Shown one piece after another: positions 30,355 through 39,362 of a DNA stretch of 64,000 nt. The position numbers and the translations under genes were made by a program. The stretch covers positions 1-64,000 of the forward strand of contig NZ_CP088017.1 in NCBI RefSeq assembly GCF_021049285.1, given 5' to 3'. This stretch comes from Ruania halotolerans. GTDB lineage: Bacteria > Actinomycetota > Actinomycetes > Actinomycetales > Beutenbergiaceae. Numbering within the stretch: position 1 is the stretch's first letter; each line of letters starts with the position of its first letter. The notes beneath the pieces are model-generated. The model did not search any database. It had not been told where the DNA came from and worked only from the letters and a program-made list of their open reading frames with translations.

Positions 30355-31325
30355 CGGCCGGCCTGCGCGTTCACTTCGGCCACCGGGGTGCCCGCGAGCA
30401 CGGCGTCGACCTCGGCGAGCGTGGGCATCGCCGTGGAACATTCCAAGCGGGAGGCGACGATCGCCCCGGCTGCGCTCGCGGCCTCGATCGTGCGCTGCAG
30501 CGGCCAGTCGTTGATCAGTGCGTGCACCAACGCGCCGCCGAACGCGTCCCCTGCGCCGAGCCCGTTCACCACCTCGATCTGGGTGGGCGGCACCTCCACG
30601 CGCTCGGTGGCAGTCTTGGCGAGCGTGCCGGCCGGGCCCTGTTTGACGATGGCCAGCCGTACGCCCGCGGCGAGGAGCGCATCTGCGGCCCGTTCCGGTT
30701 CGGTCTCCCCGACTGCCACCTCGCATTCCTCGGAGTTGCCGACGGCGACTGTGACCTGTGCGAGCGCCCGCTGCATCTGGGCGGTCGCCTCGTCGGGTTC
30801 AGGCCAGAACATCGGGCGGTAGTCCAGGTCGAGAACGGTGTGGCCCGATGTGCTGTGGAGGGCTCGGTGGGTCAGCGCGGCGTGGTGCGCGGATCGGCTC
30901 GGCTCGGTACAGAAGCCGGTACCGGACACCCAGAACAGCTCAGCCTGCGCGATCTGCTCCATCGGCATATCCGCCTCACGCAGCTGCAGGTCCGGGGCAC
31001 TGGGCCGGCGGTAGAAATACAGCGGGAAGTCGTCCGGGGGAAAGATCTCGCACAGTGTGATCGGGGTGGGCAGGTCCGGATCGGTGATCACGTAGTCATC
31101 GCTGACCCCGAGGCGGCGCATCTCTTGACGCACATACCGGCCGAACGGGTCATCTCCCACCCCGGTGAGCACGGCGGCGGGGCTGCCCATCCGGGTAGCG
31201 GCCACGGCCACGTTCGTGGGGCTCCCGCCGAGGAATTTCCCGAAGGACTGGACGTCCTCGAGTCCGACCCCGATCTGCAAGGGGTAGAGGTCGACGCCGG
31301 AGCGCCCCATGGTGACGACCAACAC
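30351..31325 (-). CDS. iolC: 5-dehydro-2-deoxygluconokinase
   Basis: PfkB-family kinase phosphorylating 2-deoxy-5-keto-gluconate in inositol catabolism. The family start is TMGRSGVDLYPLQIGVGLED, with the substrate site FLGGSPTNVAVAATRMG and the ATP/anion-hole motif NGLGAGDAFGGALVHAL. The exact start is uncertain: GTG 31325 follows GGAAAGG by 12 bases and fits the family, giving about 324 residues. An in-frame ATG at 31388 would add 21 residues without a good ribosome site. First gene of the minus-strand iol operon, divergent from the GntR regulator. Confidence 0.9.
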   Translation of the reverse strand: MLVVTMGRSGVDLYPLQIGVGLEDVQSFGKFLGGSPTNVAVAATRMGSPAAVLTGVGDDPFGRYVRQEMRRLGVSDDYVITDPDLPTPITLCEIFPPDDFPLYFYRRPSAPDLQLREADMPMEQIAQAELFWVSGTGFCTEPSRSAHHAALTHRALHSTSGHTVLDLDYRPMFWPEPDEATAQMQRALAQVTVAVGNSEECEVAVGETEPERAADALLAAGVRLAIVKQGPAGTLAKTATERVEVPPTQIEVVNGLGAGDAFGGALVHALINDWPLQRTIEAASAAGAIVASRLECSTAMPTLAEVDAVLAGTPVAEVNAQAGR

Positions 31326-31502
31326 CTGCGTAACCAACCTTTCCAGCGTGCATGCGCGTGGGTGGGTGCTCGCCAGGCGGCGAGACATTCACGATTGTGC
31401 CCTACGAAGGCGGATCGGTACACCCGATTGTCCTAACATATGCTGCTGTCACCTAGAGTTTGTATGCTCGCGGGTACACGCCGTGCTAACCAAGGAGGGG
31501 TG

Positions 31503-32252
31503 ATGGGGTCCGAGGAGGCAGCCATCGTGCGTGTTGAACTGGATCGAACCAGCTCGACACCGCTGTATCACCAGCTCGCCACTGCGATCGAGCAGGCCAT
31601 TGAAGGCGGTGCTCTCGCACCCGGGCAGCGCCTCGAGAACGAGATCGCTCTCGCCGAGAGGTTGCGCGTCTCCCGCCCGACTGCCCGCCGCGCCTTGGCC
31701 GAGCTCGTGGACTTGGGCATGCTGGTGCGCAAACGTGGAGTCGGAACGCAGGTGGCGCCAGTGCGGGTGCGTCGCAAAGTGGACCTGTCCAGTCTCTACG
31801 ACGACCTCGAACGCACCGGCCGAAAGCCCACCACCTCGGTGCTGGAGTACAACGTGGCGCCCGGCTCGCCAGAGGTGAGCCGGGCCCTGGAACTGCCCGA
31901 TGGGGCAGACGTCGTCACGATCCGGCGCATTCGCAGGGCCGATGGCGAGCCGCTGGCCCTGATGACCAACTTCATCGCGCTGGAGCTGGCCCCGAGCTAT
32001 GAACAGCTCGGTGCCGTGGGTCTTTATCACGCACTGCGGGAGGCCGGAGTGGAGATCCATATGGCCCACCAGCAGATCGGGGCCCGTGCGGCCACCGCCG
32101 CCGAGGCGCGCCTGCTGGAGGAGAAGCCGAAGACGGCCGTCCTCACGATGGAGCGCACCGCCTTCGACTCCACCGGCCGCGCGATCGAACACGGCCAGCA
32201 CATCTACCGGGCAAGCCGGTACAGCTTCTCCACCACCCTCTTCGCGCAGTAG
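31503..32252 (+). CDS. GntR/UTRA regulator, probable inositol-cluster repressor
   Basis: About 249 residues. N-terminal GntR winged HTH (STPLYHQLATAIEQAIEGGA, then RLRVSRPTARRALAELVDLG), followed by a UTRA ligand-binding domain (about 90-245). ATG 31503 follows AAGGAGG and was chosen over an open frame back to 31440. It is divergent from iolC, so it very likely regulates the iol operon. The shared gap (31326-31502) contains AT-rich sequence such as TTGTCCTAACATATG near 31428-31442, a candidate operator region. Confidence 0.9.
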   Translation: MGSEEAAIVRVELDRTSSTPLYHQLATAIEQAIEGGALAPGQRLENEIALAERLRVSRPTARRALAELVDLGMLVRKRGVGTQVAPVRVRRKVDLSSLYDDLERTGRKPTTSVLEYNVAPGSPEVSRALELPDGADVVTIRRIRRADGEPLALMTNFIALELAPSYEQLGAVGLYHALREAGVEIHMAHQQIGARAATAAEARLLEEKPKTAVLTMERTAFDSTGRAIEHGQHIYRASRYSFSTTLFAQ

Positions 32253-32334
32253 GCGCCGCTTCCCGTGGTCGGCCCGATCGCGTGCGGCGCGGCAGGGCCG
32301 GCGTACCACCGACGGGGGCAGGCCACGGTTCGCC

Positions 32335-32368
32335 CGGGAGGGACATCTTCGCTCGACCTGCCCTCCCG
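32335..32368 (+). terminator. Possible hairpin terminator after the GntR regulator
   Basis: CGGGAGGG (32335-32342) pairs with CCCTCCCG (32361-32368) around an 18-base loop. No T-run follows, which is usual in GC-rich actinobacteria. It lies between the GntR gene and the antiporter gene. Confidence 0.3.
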
Positions 32369-32424
32369 AGGCAGGCACGTTAGCGTGCTGGGAGCCGTTG
32401 ACGCCCTGAGAAGGAGGCCACCTC

Positions 32425-33639
32425 GTGGAGGAACTCCACCTGACCTACGGTCTGATGGGTGTCCTCGCCGCCATTCTGGCGCTCGTCAGTTACGGGATGC
32501 GCCAGGTGCCGCTCAGCGAACCCCTGGTTGCCCTGGCGCTTGGAGTGGTGCTGGGACCGCAGGTGCTCGGTCTGGTGGAGATCACCGATCAGGTGCGCGA
32601 TGTGGTGCTCCTGGAGGGCAGCAGGCTCATCGTGGCATTGTCGGTGATGGCTGCTGCGCTGCGGTTCCGCGCTTCTGAACTCGGCCGGGTCGTCCGCCCG
32701 GTCCTCCTGCTCCTTGCGATCGTCATGCCGCTTGCCGCGGTGATCTCCGGCGCGGCATCCCTGGTGATGGGTGTGCCACTGGCCCTCGCTGCGCTCATTG
32801 GTGCCTGCCTGTGCCCGACCGACCCGGTGCTCGCCAGCTCGGTGGTCTCCGGCGAGCCGGCGGAAAGACACCTACCCGGCAGGCTGCGCCACACGTTGAG
32901 CGTGGAAAGTGGCATCAACGACGGCCTTGCCCTGCCGTTGGTGGGCCTGGCACTGGTGGCCGTTCTCCCGGCGCAGACGCTGGGGGCAGCGGCAGGACTC
33001 CTGACGTATCAGGTGCTTGTGGGGGTGGTCATCGGGATAGCCACCGGTGCCCTGGCTGGCTGGGGTGTGCGCCGGGCCACCAGGAACCGGGAGTTGGAAC
33101 GCGCACCGGACCTGATTCTTCCGCTGCTTCTTGCGGTGGGCGTGCTCGGTGTGGCCAAGGTGGCCCAGACAGACGGAATTCTCGCGGTGTTCGTGGCTGG
33201 GACGGTCTACAACCGCATGACCACTCGGGATCAACGCGAGCCCCAGCAGGCGATTGACGAAGCGGTGAACCGCTACCTCGCCCTGCCGCTGTTCCTCGTG
33301 CTCGGTGTGGTGCTGCCCTGGGCGCAATGGGTCGAACTGGGCCCGGCCGCCGTCGTGTTTGTGCTCCTCGTGCTCCTCCTGCGCCGCGTTCCCCTCGTGC
33401 TGACGCTGGCGCGGCCCATGCGGTTGCCGAAGCAGCAGGCGGTGTTCCTGGGCTGGTTCGGTCCGATGGGCGTGAGCTCGCTGTTCTACCTGGCGCACAG
33501 CCTCGAGCAGGGCGTCACCGATCCGCGCCTCTTCGCGGTCGGCTCTCTCATGGTCGCGGCCAGTGTGCTCGTCTATGGCCTGACCTCCACACCCGGGCGC
33601 AAGCTCTACGCCCGGTCCGCCGGGGAGGCAGCATCGTGA
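32425..33639 (+). CDS. Cation:proton antiporter (CPA1/NhaP type)
   Basis: About 404 residues with roughly 12 membrane helices. The CPA1 core is present: CPTDPVLASSVVSGEPAE near residue 130 and the paired motif LSVESGINDGLALPL near 158-172, whose Asn-Asp pair binds the cation. Exchanges Na+ or K+ for protons, supporting pH and salt balance. GTG 32425 follows AAGGAGG at 32412-32418. No C-terminal regulatory domain is present. Confidence 0.92.
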   Translation: MEELHLTYGLMGVLAAILALVSYGMRQVPLSEPLVALALGVVLGPQVLGLVEITDQVRDVVLLEGSRLIVALSVMAAALRFRASELGRVVRPVLLLLAIVMPLAAVISGAASLVMGVPLALAALIGACLCPTDPVLASSVVSGEPAERHLPGRLRHTLSVESGINDGLALPLVGLALVAVLPAQTLGAAAGLLTYQVLVGVVIGIATGALAGWGVRRATRNRELERAPDLILPLLLAVGVLGVAKVAQTDGILAVFVAGTVYNRMTTRDQREPQQAIDEAVNRYLALPLFLVLGVVLPWAQWVELGPAAVVFVLLVLLLRRVPLVLTLARPMRLPKQQAVFLGWFGPMGVSSLFYLAHSLEQGVTDPRLFAVGSLMVAASVLVYGLTSTPGRKLYARSAGEAAS

Positions 33640-33730
33640 GCGACGGAGCCCGCGTGCGGCCCTGCATGCCCAACGGCGCCTGGTGCCGGCCCGGAGATCG
33701 CGATGGGTTTCACATGTCAGGATCGAGGGC

Positions 33731-34699
33731 ATGACCACCCGGCCTCGACCGAACACGGGCCCGGCCGCCTCGCCCGGCCTGCTGCTGCCGGTGTGGGTGT
33801 ACCCACTGGCCGGTCTGACGGCGGTGATCATCGGCCTGGTGCCGTGGCTGCGCCAGGGGCCAGTGCTGCCACTGCAGAACCTGTGGGAGGTCGATGCCCT
33901 CCCGGCGCAGATGCCCATCGCGCTCCTTCCGCTGAACCAGTACTACCTCACCGCCATCCTCGGAATGCTCGTGCTACCTGGCCTCCTCGCCGGTCTGCTG
34001 GTGCACGCTGCACCCGCAGCGAGGCGGTCGCGGGCCACGGCGCTGGCCGCGCTGGGATTGAGCATCGGCTATCTGGGCGCCGTGGTGCAGGCCGCGCTGG
34101 TACTGAGCGCGGGCCTGGAGGACAGTACTCGCGCCCGGGTCTACCTGGCGCTGATCATCACGTGGACCGGACTCAGCGCATTCGGCGGACTGATCGTGCT
34201 CGGCCTGCTCGGGCGGGGCCGGCGCGGTGGGGTGCCCCTCGCCGTCGCCTTCGCCGCCCCAGCGGCGACCGCCTGGGCAGGACTGCTGATCATGCCCTCC
34301 CCGGCAACTGCCTCTGCGCTGGCGACGGACGCCGTCGTGGCGCTGCGATGGTTGCCCGCGGTACTGGTCGGACTGGCGCTCGGGTGGTGTGGCGCCCGCA
34401 CGCTCGGCCGGGTGGTCGCCTGGCTGTTGAGCCTCATTCTGCTGTACGTCCTCCCGGCGGCCTTGACGGCGCTTTCGTATGTGGCCGGCTATCGTGCCGC
34501 TGCCAACAACCCAGGCGAACTGATCGGCGCAGGCCTGGATGTGCTCGCAGCGGCGCTCGCACCGGACAACGCGGGCCCGCTGGTGCTGGTGACCCTGGCC
34601 ATCGGGATGGTGGGTGCCGTGATCGCGGGCGTGCTGGCCTGGCGGCGCAGGCGTCAACTCGCTGCGCAGACCCTCCCGGGACGCGACGACTCGCCATAA
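33731..34699 (+). CDS. Hypothetical multi-pass membrane protein
   Basis: About 322 residues with about eight or nine predicted membrane helices, rich in Ala, Leu and Gly. No family signature recognised. ATG 33731 follows GAGGG; the frame is open from 33683 but the upstream residues are unconserved-looking and precede a natural membrane-protein start. It lies 41 bases before an ABC exporter and could belong to the same transcript. Confidence 0.7.
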   Translation: MTTRPRPNTGPAASPGLLLPVWVYPLAGLTAVIIGLVPWLRQGPVLPLQNLWEVDALPAQMPIALLPLNQYYLTAILGMLVLPGLLAGLLVHAAPAARRSRATALAALGLSIGYLGAVVQAALVLSAGLEDSTRARVYLALIITWTGLSAFGGLIVLGLLGRGRRGGVPLAVAFAAPAATAWAGLLIMPSPATASALATDAVVALRWLPAVLVGLALGWCGARTLGRVVAWLLSLILLYVLPAALTALSYVAGYRAAANNPGELIGAGLDVLAAALAPDNAGPLVLVTLAIGMVGAVIAGVLAWRRRRQLAAQTLPGRDDSP

Positions 34700-34740
34700 G
34701 AGTGCCGGTCTGTCGGTACTCAGACGTAGAGTGCATCGTT

Positions 34741-35667
34741 GTGACCCAGCCAGTGATCAGCGCCAAGGAGCTTCGCAAGACCTACGGCGATTTCGTTGCC
34801 GTGGACGGTATCGACTTCGAGGTCCGGCCCGGAGAGAGCTTCGGGCTGCTCGGCCCGAATGGTGCCGGTAAGTCCACCACGATGCGGATGATCGGCGGCA
34901 CTTTGGACCGCACCGGCGGCGAGCTGAGCGTCCTCGGGATGGATCCGGGACCCGACGGCCCGACGGTGCGCGCCCACCTGGGCGTGATTCCGCAGCAGGA
35001 CAATCTCGATGAGGAGTTGCGGGTGCGCGAGAACCTCATCATGTACGGGCGCTACTTCGGTCTCTCCCGCACGTTCCTGTCCGCCAAAGCCGATGAACTG
35101 CTCGCCTTCGCCCAGCTGGAGGCGAAAGCGAAGGAGAAGGTCCAGTCCCTCTCCGGCGGGATGAAGCGGCGCCTCACGATCGCCCGAGGTTTGGTGAACG
35201 AGCCGCAGATCCTGCTCCTGGACGAACCCACCACCGGGCTGGATCCGCAGGCCCGGCACGTGCTCTGGGACCGGCTGTTCCGCCTCAAGGAGGCCGGCAC
35301 CACTCTGGTGGTGACCACGCACTTCATGGATGAGGCCGAACAACTCTGCGACCGTCTCATCGTGGTGGACCACGGCCGGATCATGGCCGAGGGCAGCCCG
35401 CGCGAGCTGATCCGGGAGTACTCCACCCGCGAGGTGGTGGAGCTGCGCTTCGGCTCGGCCCGCAATGCCGAGGTGGTGGCCGAACTGGCGGGCGTGGGCA
35501 GCAGGATCGAGGTGCTCCCGGATCGGGTGCTGATCTATGCCGACGACGGCGAAGCCGCCCTGGAAGAGGTCGCTCACCGTGGTCTCGCCCCCGTGACCTC
35601 GCTCGTACGGCGCTCCTCCCTGGAGGACGTGTTCCTCCGCCTCACGGGGAGGTCTCTCATTGACTGA
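34741..35667 (+). CDS. Drug-type ABC exporter ATPase (DrrA-like)
   Basis: About 308 residues. Walker A LGPNGAGKSTT near residue 40, signature LSGGMKRRLTIARGL near 137 and Walker B LLLDEPTTGLDPQ near 160. The C-terminal extension (about 230-308) is typical of DrrA-type ATPases. The GTG start at 34741 fits the family N-terminus. It overlaps the first permease by eight bases. The operon exports an unknown compound; drug resistance is a family-level guess. Confidence 0.92.
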   Translation: MTQPVISAKELRKTYGDFVAVDGIDFEVRPGESFGLLGPNGAGKSTTMRMIGGTLDRTGGELSVLGMDPGPDGPTVRAHLGVIPQQDNLDEELRVRENLIMYGRYFGLSRTFLSAKADELLAFAQLEAKAKEKVQSLSGGMKRRLTIARGLVNEPQILLLDEPTTGLDPQARHVLWDRLFRLKEAGTTLVVTTHFMDEAEQLCDRLIVVDHGRIMAEGSPRELIREYSTREVVELRFGSARNAEVVAELAGVGSRIEVLPDRVLIYADDGEAALEEVAHRGLAPVTSLVRRSSLEDVFLRLTGRSLID

Positions 35668-36550
35668 GCGTGCCGACCAGACCGCAGTGGGGCATCACCA
35701 CGACGACCTGGACACGACCGGCCTGGCGTACTCCGGGCGCGCGCCGAGCCATGCCGAGATGGCGGGCCGCGCCCGTCGATTCGGTGCGTGGTATTACGCC
35801 GAAACCACGCTGCGTGGCATGCGTGCCTACCTCGTGCCGAACGCGATCACCGCGATCGGGCAACCCCTGCTGTACATCATCGCCATGGGCCTCGGCCTGG
35901 GTGCACTGGTGGGCAGCGGAGTCGGCACTGTGGACGGGGTGGATTACCTGACCTTCGTGGCACCGGCGCTGCTGGTCTCCACCGTGGTGATGTCAGTGAC
36001 CGGCGAGATGACCTATCCGGTGATGGCCGGGTTCAAGTGGATGCGCACCTACTACGGCCCGGGCGCCACCGCCTTGCGACCGGACCAGATCGCGCTCGGC
36101 CATCTGCTTGCCGTGGTGATCCGCTTCGTGGTGCAGTCTGCGATCTTCTGGGTGATCGCGGTGGCATTCGGCGCGACCACCCTGGGGTGGTCGGTGCTGA
36201 TGGTGCCGATCGGGGTGCTCGCCGCCGTGGCGTTCGGCGCCCCGTTGCAGGCCTACGCGGCGAGCCTGGAGGGTGAAGGGTTCCAGTTCTCCTTCGTGCA
36301 GCGGTTCATCGTGATGCCGATGTTCCTGTTCTCCGGCACGTTCTTCCCGCTCTCGGTGATGCCGGTCTACCTGCAGTGGATCGGGTGGCTCTCGCCGGTC
36401 TGGCACGGTACCCAGCTCGCCCGGGTTGCCTCGTACGGCGCGGAGGTGCCCGGATGGCTCATCGCGGTGCACGTGGTGGTGCTTGCCGCAGCTGGGCTCG
36501 CCGGGGTGCTCTGGGCGCGGCGAGTGTATGCACGGAGGTTGATCTCATGA
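35660..36550 (+). CDS. ABC-2 type exporter permease 1
   Basis: About 296 residues with six membrane helices after a charged 40-residue N-terminus. It carries the DrrB/ABC2 segment PMFLFSGTFFPLSVMPVYLQ near the C-terminus. TTG start at 35660 follows GGGGAGG and overlaps the ATPase gene. It overlaps the next permease by ATGA. The two permeases probably form a heterodimer. Confidence 0.9.
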   Translation: MTERADQTAVGHHHDDLDTTGLAYSGRAPSHAEMAGRARRFGAWYYAETTLRGMRAYLVPNAITAIGQPLLYIIAMGLGLGALVGSGVGTVDGVDYLTFVAPALLVSTVVMSVTGEMTYPVMAGFKWMRTYYGPGATALRPDQIALGHLLAVVIRFVVQSAIFWVIAVAFGATTLGWSVLMVPIGVLAAVAFGAPLQAYAASLEGEGFQFSFVQRFIVMPMFLFSGTFFPLSVMPVYLQWIGWLSPVWHGTQLARVASYGAEVPGWLIAVHVVVLAAAGLAGVLWARRVYARRLIS

Positions 36551-37374
36551 GTGTGCTGGACCGCACCGGTGGGCCCGCGGGGGCGGCGTCGCTGGCCGAG
36601 CCGGGCGCCCGGAGCAGCGTCAGGTCCGTCCTGGAACGCGGGTTCACGGTAATCCGGAACCAGAACTGGATCATCCTGGTCTCCGGCTTCTTCGAGCCGG
36701 TGTTCTACCTGCTCGCGATGGGCATCGGAATGGGCACGCTCGTGGGCGCGGTGGAAGGCCCGGGTGGCCGGGAGATCACCTACGCGGCGTTCATCGCTCC
36801 GGCCCTGCTGGCCACCTCGGCGATGAACGGCGCGTTCTATGACTCCACCTGGAACGTGTTCTTCAAGCTGCGGTTCGCCAAACTGTATGAAGCGATGTTG
36901 CAGACTTCGCTCTCGCCGTGGAATGTAGCGCTCGGGGAGATCCTGATGGCGCTCTTCCGCGGCCTGCTCTATGCCGTGGGATTCCTCGGCGTGCTCGCGA
37001 TCATGGGCCTGGTGACCTCGTGGTGGGCGCTCGCAATGGTGCCGGTGGCGGTGTTGATCGCGTTTGGCTTCGCCGCCCTGGGGATGGGCGTGACCAGCTA
37101 TATGACCCGGTTCCAGCAGATGGATCTGCTGAACTTCGTGATGCTGCCGATGTTCCTGTTCTCGGCCACGCTGTACCCGATCACCGTCTATCCGGAAGCG
37201 GTGCAGTGGGTCGTGATGGCGCTGCCGCTGTGGCATGCGGTGGAGTTGATGCGCCAGCTCTCCGTCGGCCACCTGACCTGGATCACCGCCGTGCACGTGG
37301 GTTACTTCGTCGGGATGGTGGGCGCAGGATTGTGGCTGACCACCACCCGGCTGCGGGCGCTCTTCCTGCGTTGA
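36547..37374 (+). CDS. ABC-2 type exporter permease 2
   Basis: About 275 residues, six membrane helices, with the related segment PMFLFSATLYPITVYPEAVQ. ATG 36547 lies in an ATGA overlap with the upstream permease; the frame is open back to 36376, but that part is antisense-like filler within the previous gene. Last gene of the exporter operon. Confidence 0.9.
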   Translation: MSVLDRTGGPAGAASLAEPGARSSVRSVLERGFTVIRNQNWIILVSGFFEPVFYLLAMGIGMGTLVGAVEGPGGREITYAAFIAPALLATSAMNGAFYDSTWNVFFKLRFAKLYEAMLQTSLSPWNVALGEILMALFRGLLYAVGFLGVLAIMGLVTSWWALAMVPVAVLIAFGFAALGMGVTSYMTRFQQMDLLNFVMLPMFLFSATLYPITVYPEAVQWVVMALPLWHAVELMRQLSVGHLTWITAVHVGYFVGMVGAGLWLTTTRLRALFLR

Positions 37375-37387
37375 GGGGTGCGAGGCG

Positions 37388-38095
37388 TCAGGAGTCGAGC
37401 ACGCCGTAGGCGATGAAGTTGTCCTCCAGCACACCCGTGGCGTCATTGAGGCCGTCGCAGGTGATCAGCCGGATCTCGGCCTCGGTGGTGTTGCCGTAGA
37501 CCTCCAGCGTGGGGAATCCCTCGCGGCTCTTGTCGAACAGCTCGGTGCGGTAGACCGTGAACGTGGCCACCGAACCATCCTCGCGCGCCACCTCGATGCT
37601 GTCGCCAACCTCGAGTTGCGGCAGATCGGCGAAGATCCCGGGTCCGCCCTCGATACCGTTGCGGTGACCGAGCACCACGGAGGGGCCGATCTCGCCCGGC
37701 GTCGGGGAGTGCACGTACCACCCGGGTGGAGAGCCGAGGTTGTACGGGGGAACCTCGATCAGCCCGTTGTCCTGCAGGCCCAGATCCATGAGTTCGGCGT
37801 CGACGCCGATCGCGGGGACGGAGACCACCGTCGGCTCAGAGGCCGGTAGCGAGGCGGGCTCGGCTTCCGGCTCGGCTGCCTCGGTGGGCTCGGTGGGCTC
37901 GGTGGTCGGTGATGGTGTGGGGGAGGGCTCCGCCGTCGGCGCGTCCTGGGCCGGGATCTCCTCCACCTGGCCCGCGCTGGTCGGCGCGGGCGCGGTAGCT
38001 CCGTCGTCCGGCCCGGCGCAGGCGGTCAGGGCGAGTGCGGCGGCCGCCGCGCAGACCGCAAGGCCTGCGCGGCGACCGTAGGTGTGACGCATCAT
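37388..38095 (-). CDS. Class F sortase
   Basis: About 235 residues. The signal peptide ends in a lipobox LTAC (Cys26), then a long Pro/Glu/Thr-rich linker (about 27-88), then a sortase domain. Catalytic His144 is in LGHRN and Cys213 in ITCDG. The catalytic arginine expected shortly after the cysteine is not obvious: the equivalent region reads GVLEDNFIAYG. Sortases join surface proteins to the cell wall or to each other. It lies 21 bases downstream of the CHRD surface protein gene, its likely partner. Confidence 0.85.
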   Translation of the reverse strand: MMRHTYGRRAGLAVCAAAAALALTACAGPDDGATAPAPTSAGQVEEIPAQDAPTAEPSPTPSPTTEPTEPTEAAEPEAEPASLPASEPTVVSVPAIGVDAELMDLGLQDNGLIEVPPYNLGSPPGWYVHSPTPGEIGPSVVLGHRNGIEGGPGIFADLPQLEVGDSIEVAREDGSVATFTVYRTELFDKSREGFPTLEVYGNTTEAEIRLITCDGLNDATGVLEDNFIAYGVLDS

Positions 38096-38116
38096 CAGTG
38101 AACCGTGGTCACCTGA

Positions 38117-38890
38117 TCACGCGCGGGTGGAGTTGCGGCGCATCGCCCAGGCTCCGCCACCGGCGAGTACCAGGGCACCTGCTGCGACACCCACGGCGAG
38201 GCCGGTGTTGTCCACCGGCTGGACCGGTGAACCGGTGTCAGCGCCACCCTCGGGCATCGCGCCCATCTGCGAGACGTTCACCGTGCCGCAGGCTGCCGGC
38301 AGCGTGGCTGCGAGCGGCAGCTCCTCGTTCAGCGGGCTCATCTTCTCGGCCGCTTCCTCGCTCAGGTTGGCCGGGTCCACACCGTGAATGACCACGACGG
38401 CGGTGCCGTCGGCGAGAGCCGCAGCGGTGTCGTCGTTGAGCTCGAAGGTGCGCTCATAGGTGTACGCGTCACCACCGGGGAAGCGGTCGATGGCCAGCGC
38501 CGAATCGGCGCTGGTGTCGCCCTCAGTGGTCAACGAGGTGCTGACCTCACCGTAGAACGGCACGCCCTCGGGTGTGCTCACGGCGCCGTCACCGTCAGTG
38601 TCGGCGCTCGGGTCTGGGCAGACCCCGTCGGCACCGATGTGGATGTGCTGCGCGTGCGGGAAGGGTCCGTCCATGAACGTTGCTGCCGCACCGGAGACGT
38701 TGATCGAGACTGTGGCTTCGCTTCCGTTCAGCTCGATCATGGCCTCACCCGTGGTGCCGCTGTCGTTCAGTGACTCCAGGCTTGCCTGACCCGACCAGGA
38801 CTCGTGCGTGTCGGCCATGGCCGGGGCCGCGGTGAGCGTGAGTGCGCCCAGTGCGATCGCGGGGACTGTCAGTAGCATTCGATTCCGCAT
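38117..38890 (-). CDS. CHRD-like surface protein with C-terminal anchor helix
   Basis: About 257 residues. A Sec signal peptide (cleavage after AMA, about residue 26) is followed by a CHRD-like beta domain (SWSGQASLESLNDSGTTGEA, FPHAQHIHIG). A linker, one hydrophobic helix (about 227-247) and the basic tail RRNSTRA follow. No LPXTG is present before the helix; the sequence there is PVQPVDNTG. The adjacent class F sortase suggests it may still be a sortase substrate, but it could simply be membrane-anchored. Confidence 0.8.
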   Translation of the reverse strand: MRNRMLLTVPAIALGALTLTAAPAMADTHESWSGQASLESLNDSGTTGEAMIELNGSEATVSINVSGAAATFMDGPFPHAQHIHIGADGVCPDPSADTDGDGAVSTPEGVPFYGEVSTSLTTEGDTSADSALAIDRFPGGDAYTYERTFELNDDTAAALADGTAVVVIHGVDPANLSEEAAEKMSPLNEELPLAATLPAACGTVNVSQMGAMPEGGADTGSPVQPVDNTGLAVGVAAGALVLAGGGAWAMRRNSTRA

Positions 38891-39362
38891 GTCTCTCCCT
38901 CATGTGATTCGTCCATTCCGCTGGCGTCTGTGCCACCGGAGCCCGACAGCTCGGTCTCGGCCGGTGTCGGTGCGGCACCCGATGTGGGGTGCCGGTCGTG
39001 CCTGTGGGGGGTGTGCTCGGCCGGTTTCAGCACGGCGAGCAGACCGGTGCCGGCATCACCGCCCTCCGAGGCGTCCGTAGGCGCGCTCCGGAGGGGGCGG
39101 TCACGGCAGCGGATGTCGTCACCATCGTGCGCATCGTCGTGCTCCCACCTCGATCGGGGTCCTGATACACGGGGTTCGGAGACCTCGAACGTGCGGATGG
39201 GTGTGATCGCGATCAGATTTCTCACCGTCGACCGCGCGGCCGACGGCACCAGCACTTGGGGCGCATCGACGCACCGCTTGGAGGTGATCAGCGCGTCAGC
39301 CTCAGCGGCGATCTCAGCGCCGGGCCGGGGTGAGCGTGCCTGCCTGGAGGAGCCTGGTCTGC
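38891..39362. other. 472-base gap with no gene recognised
   Basis: Open frames run through on both strands because of high GC, but none has a ribosome site and recognisable protein features together. The left end must hold the promoter for the minus-strand CHRD/sortase pair. No clear hairpin terminator or repeat was found. Confidence 0.5.
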
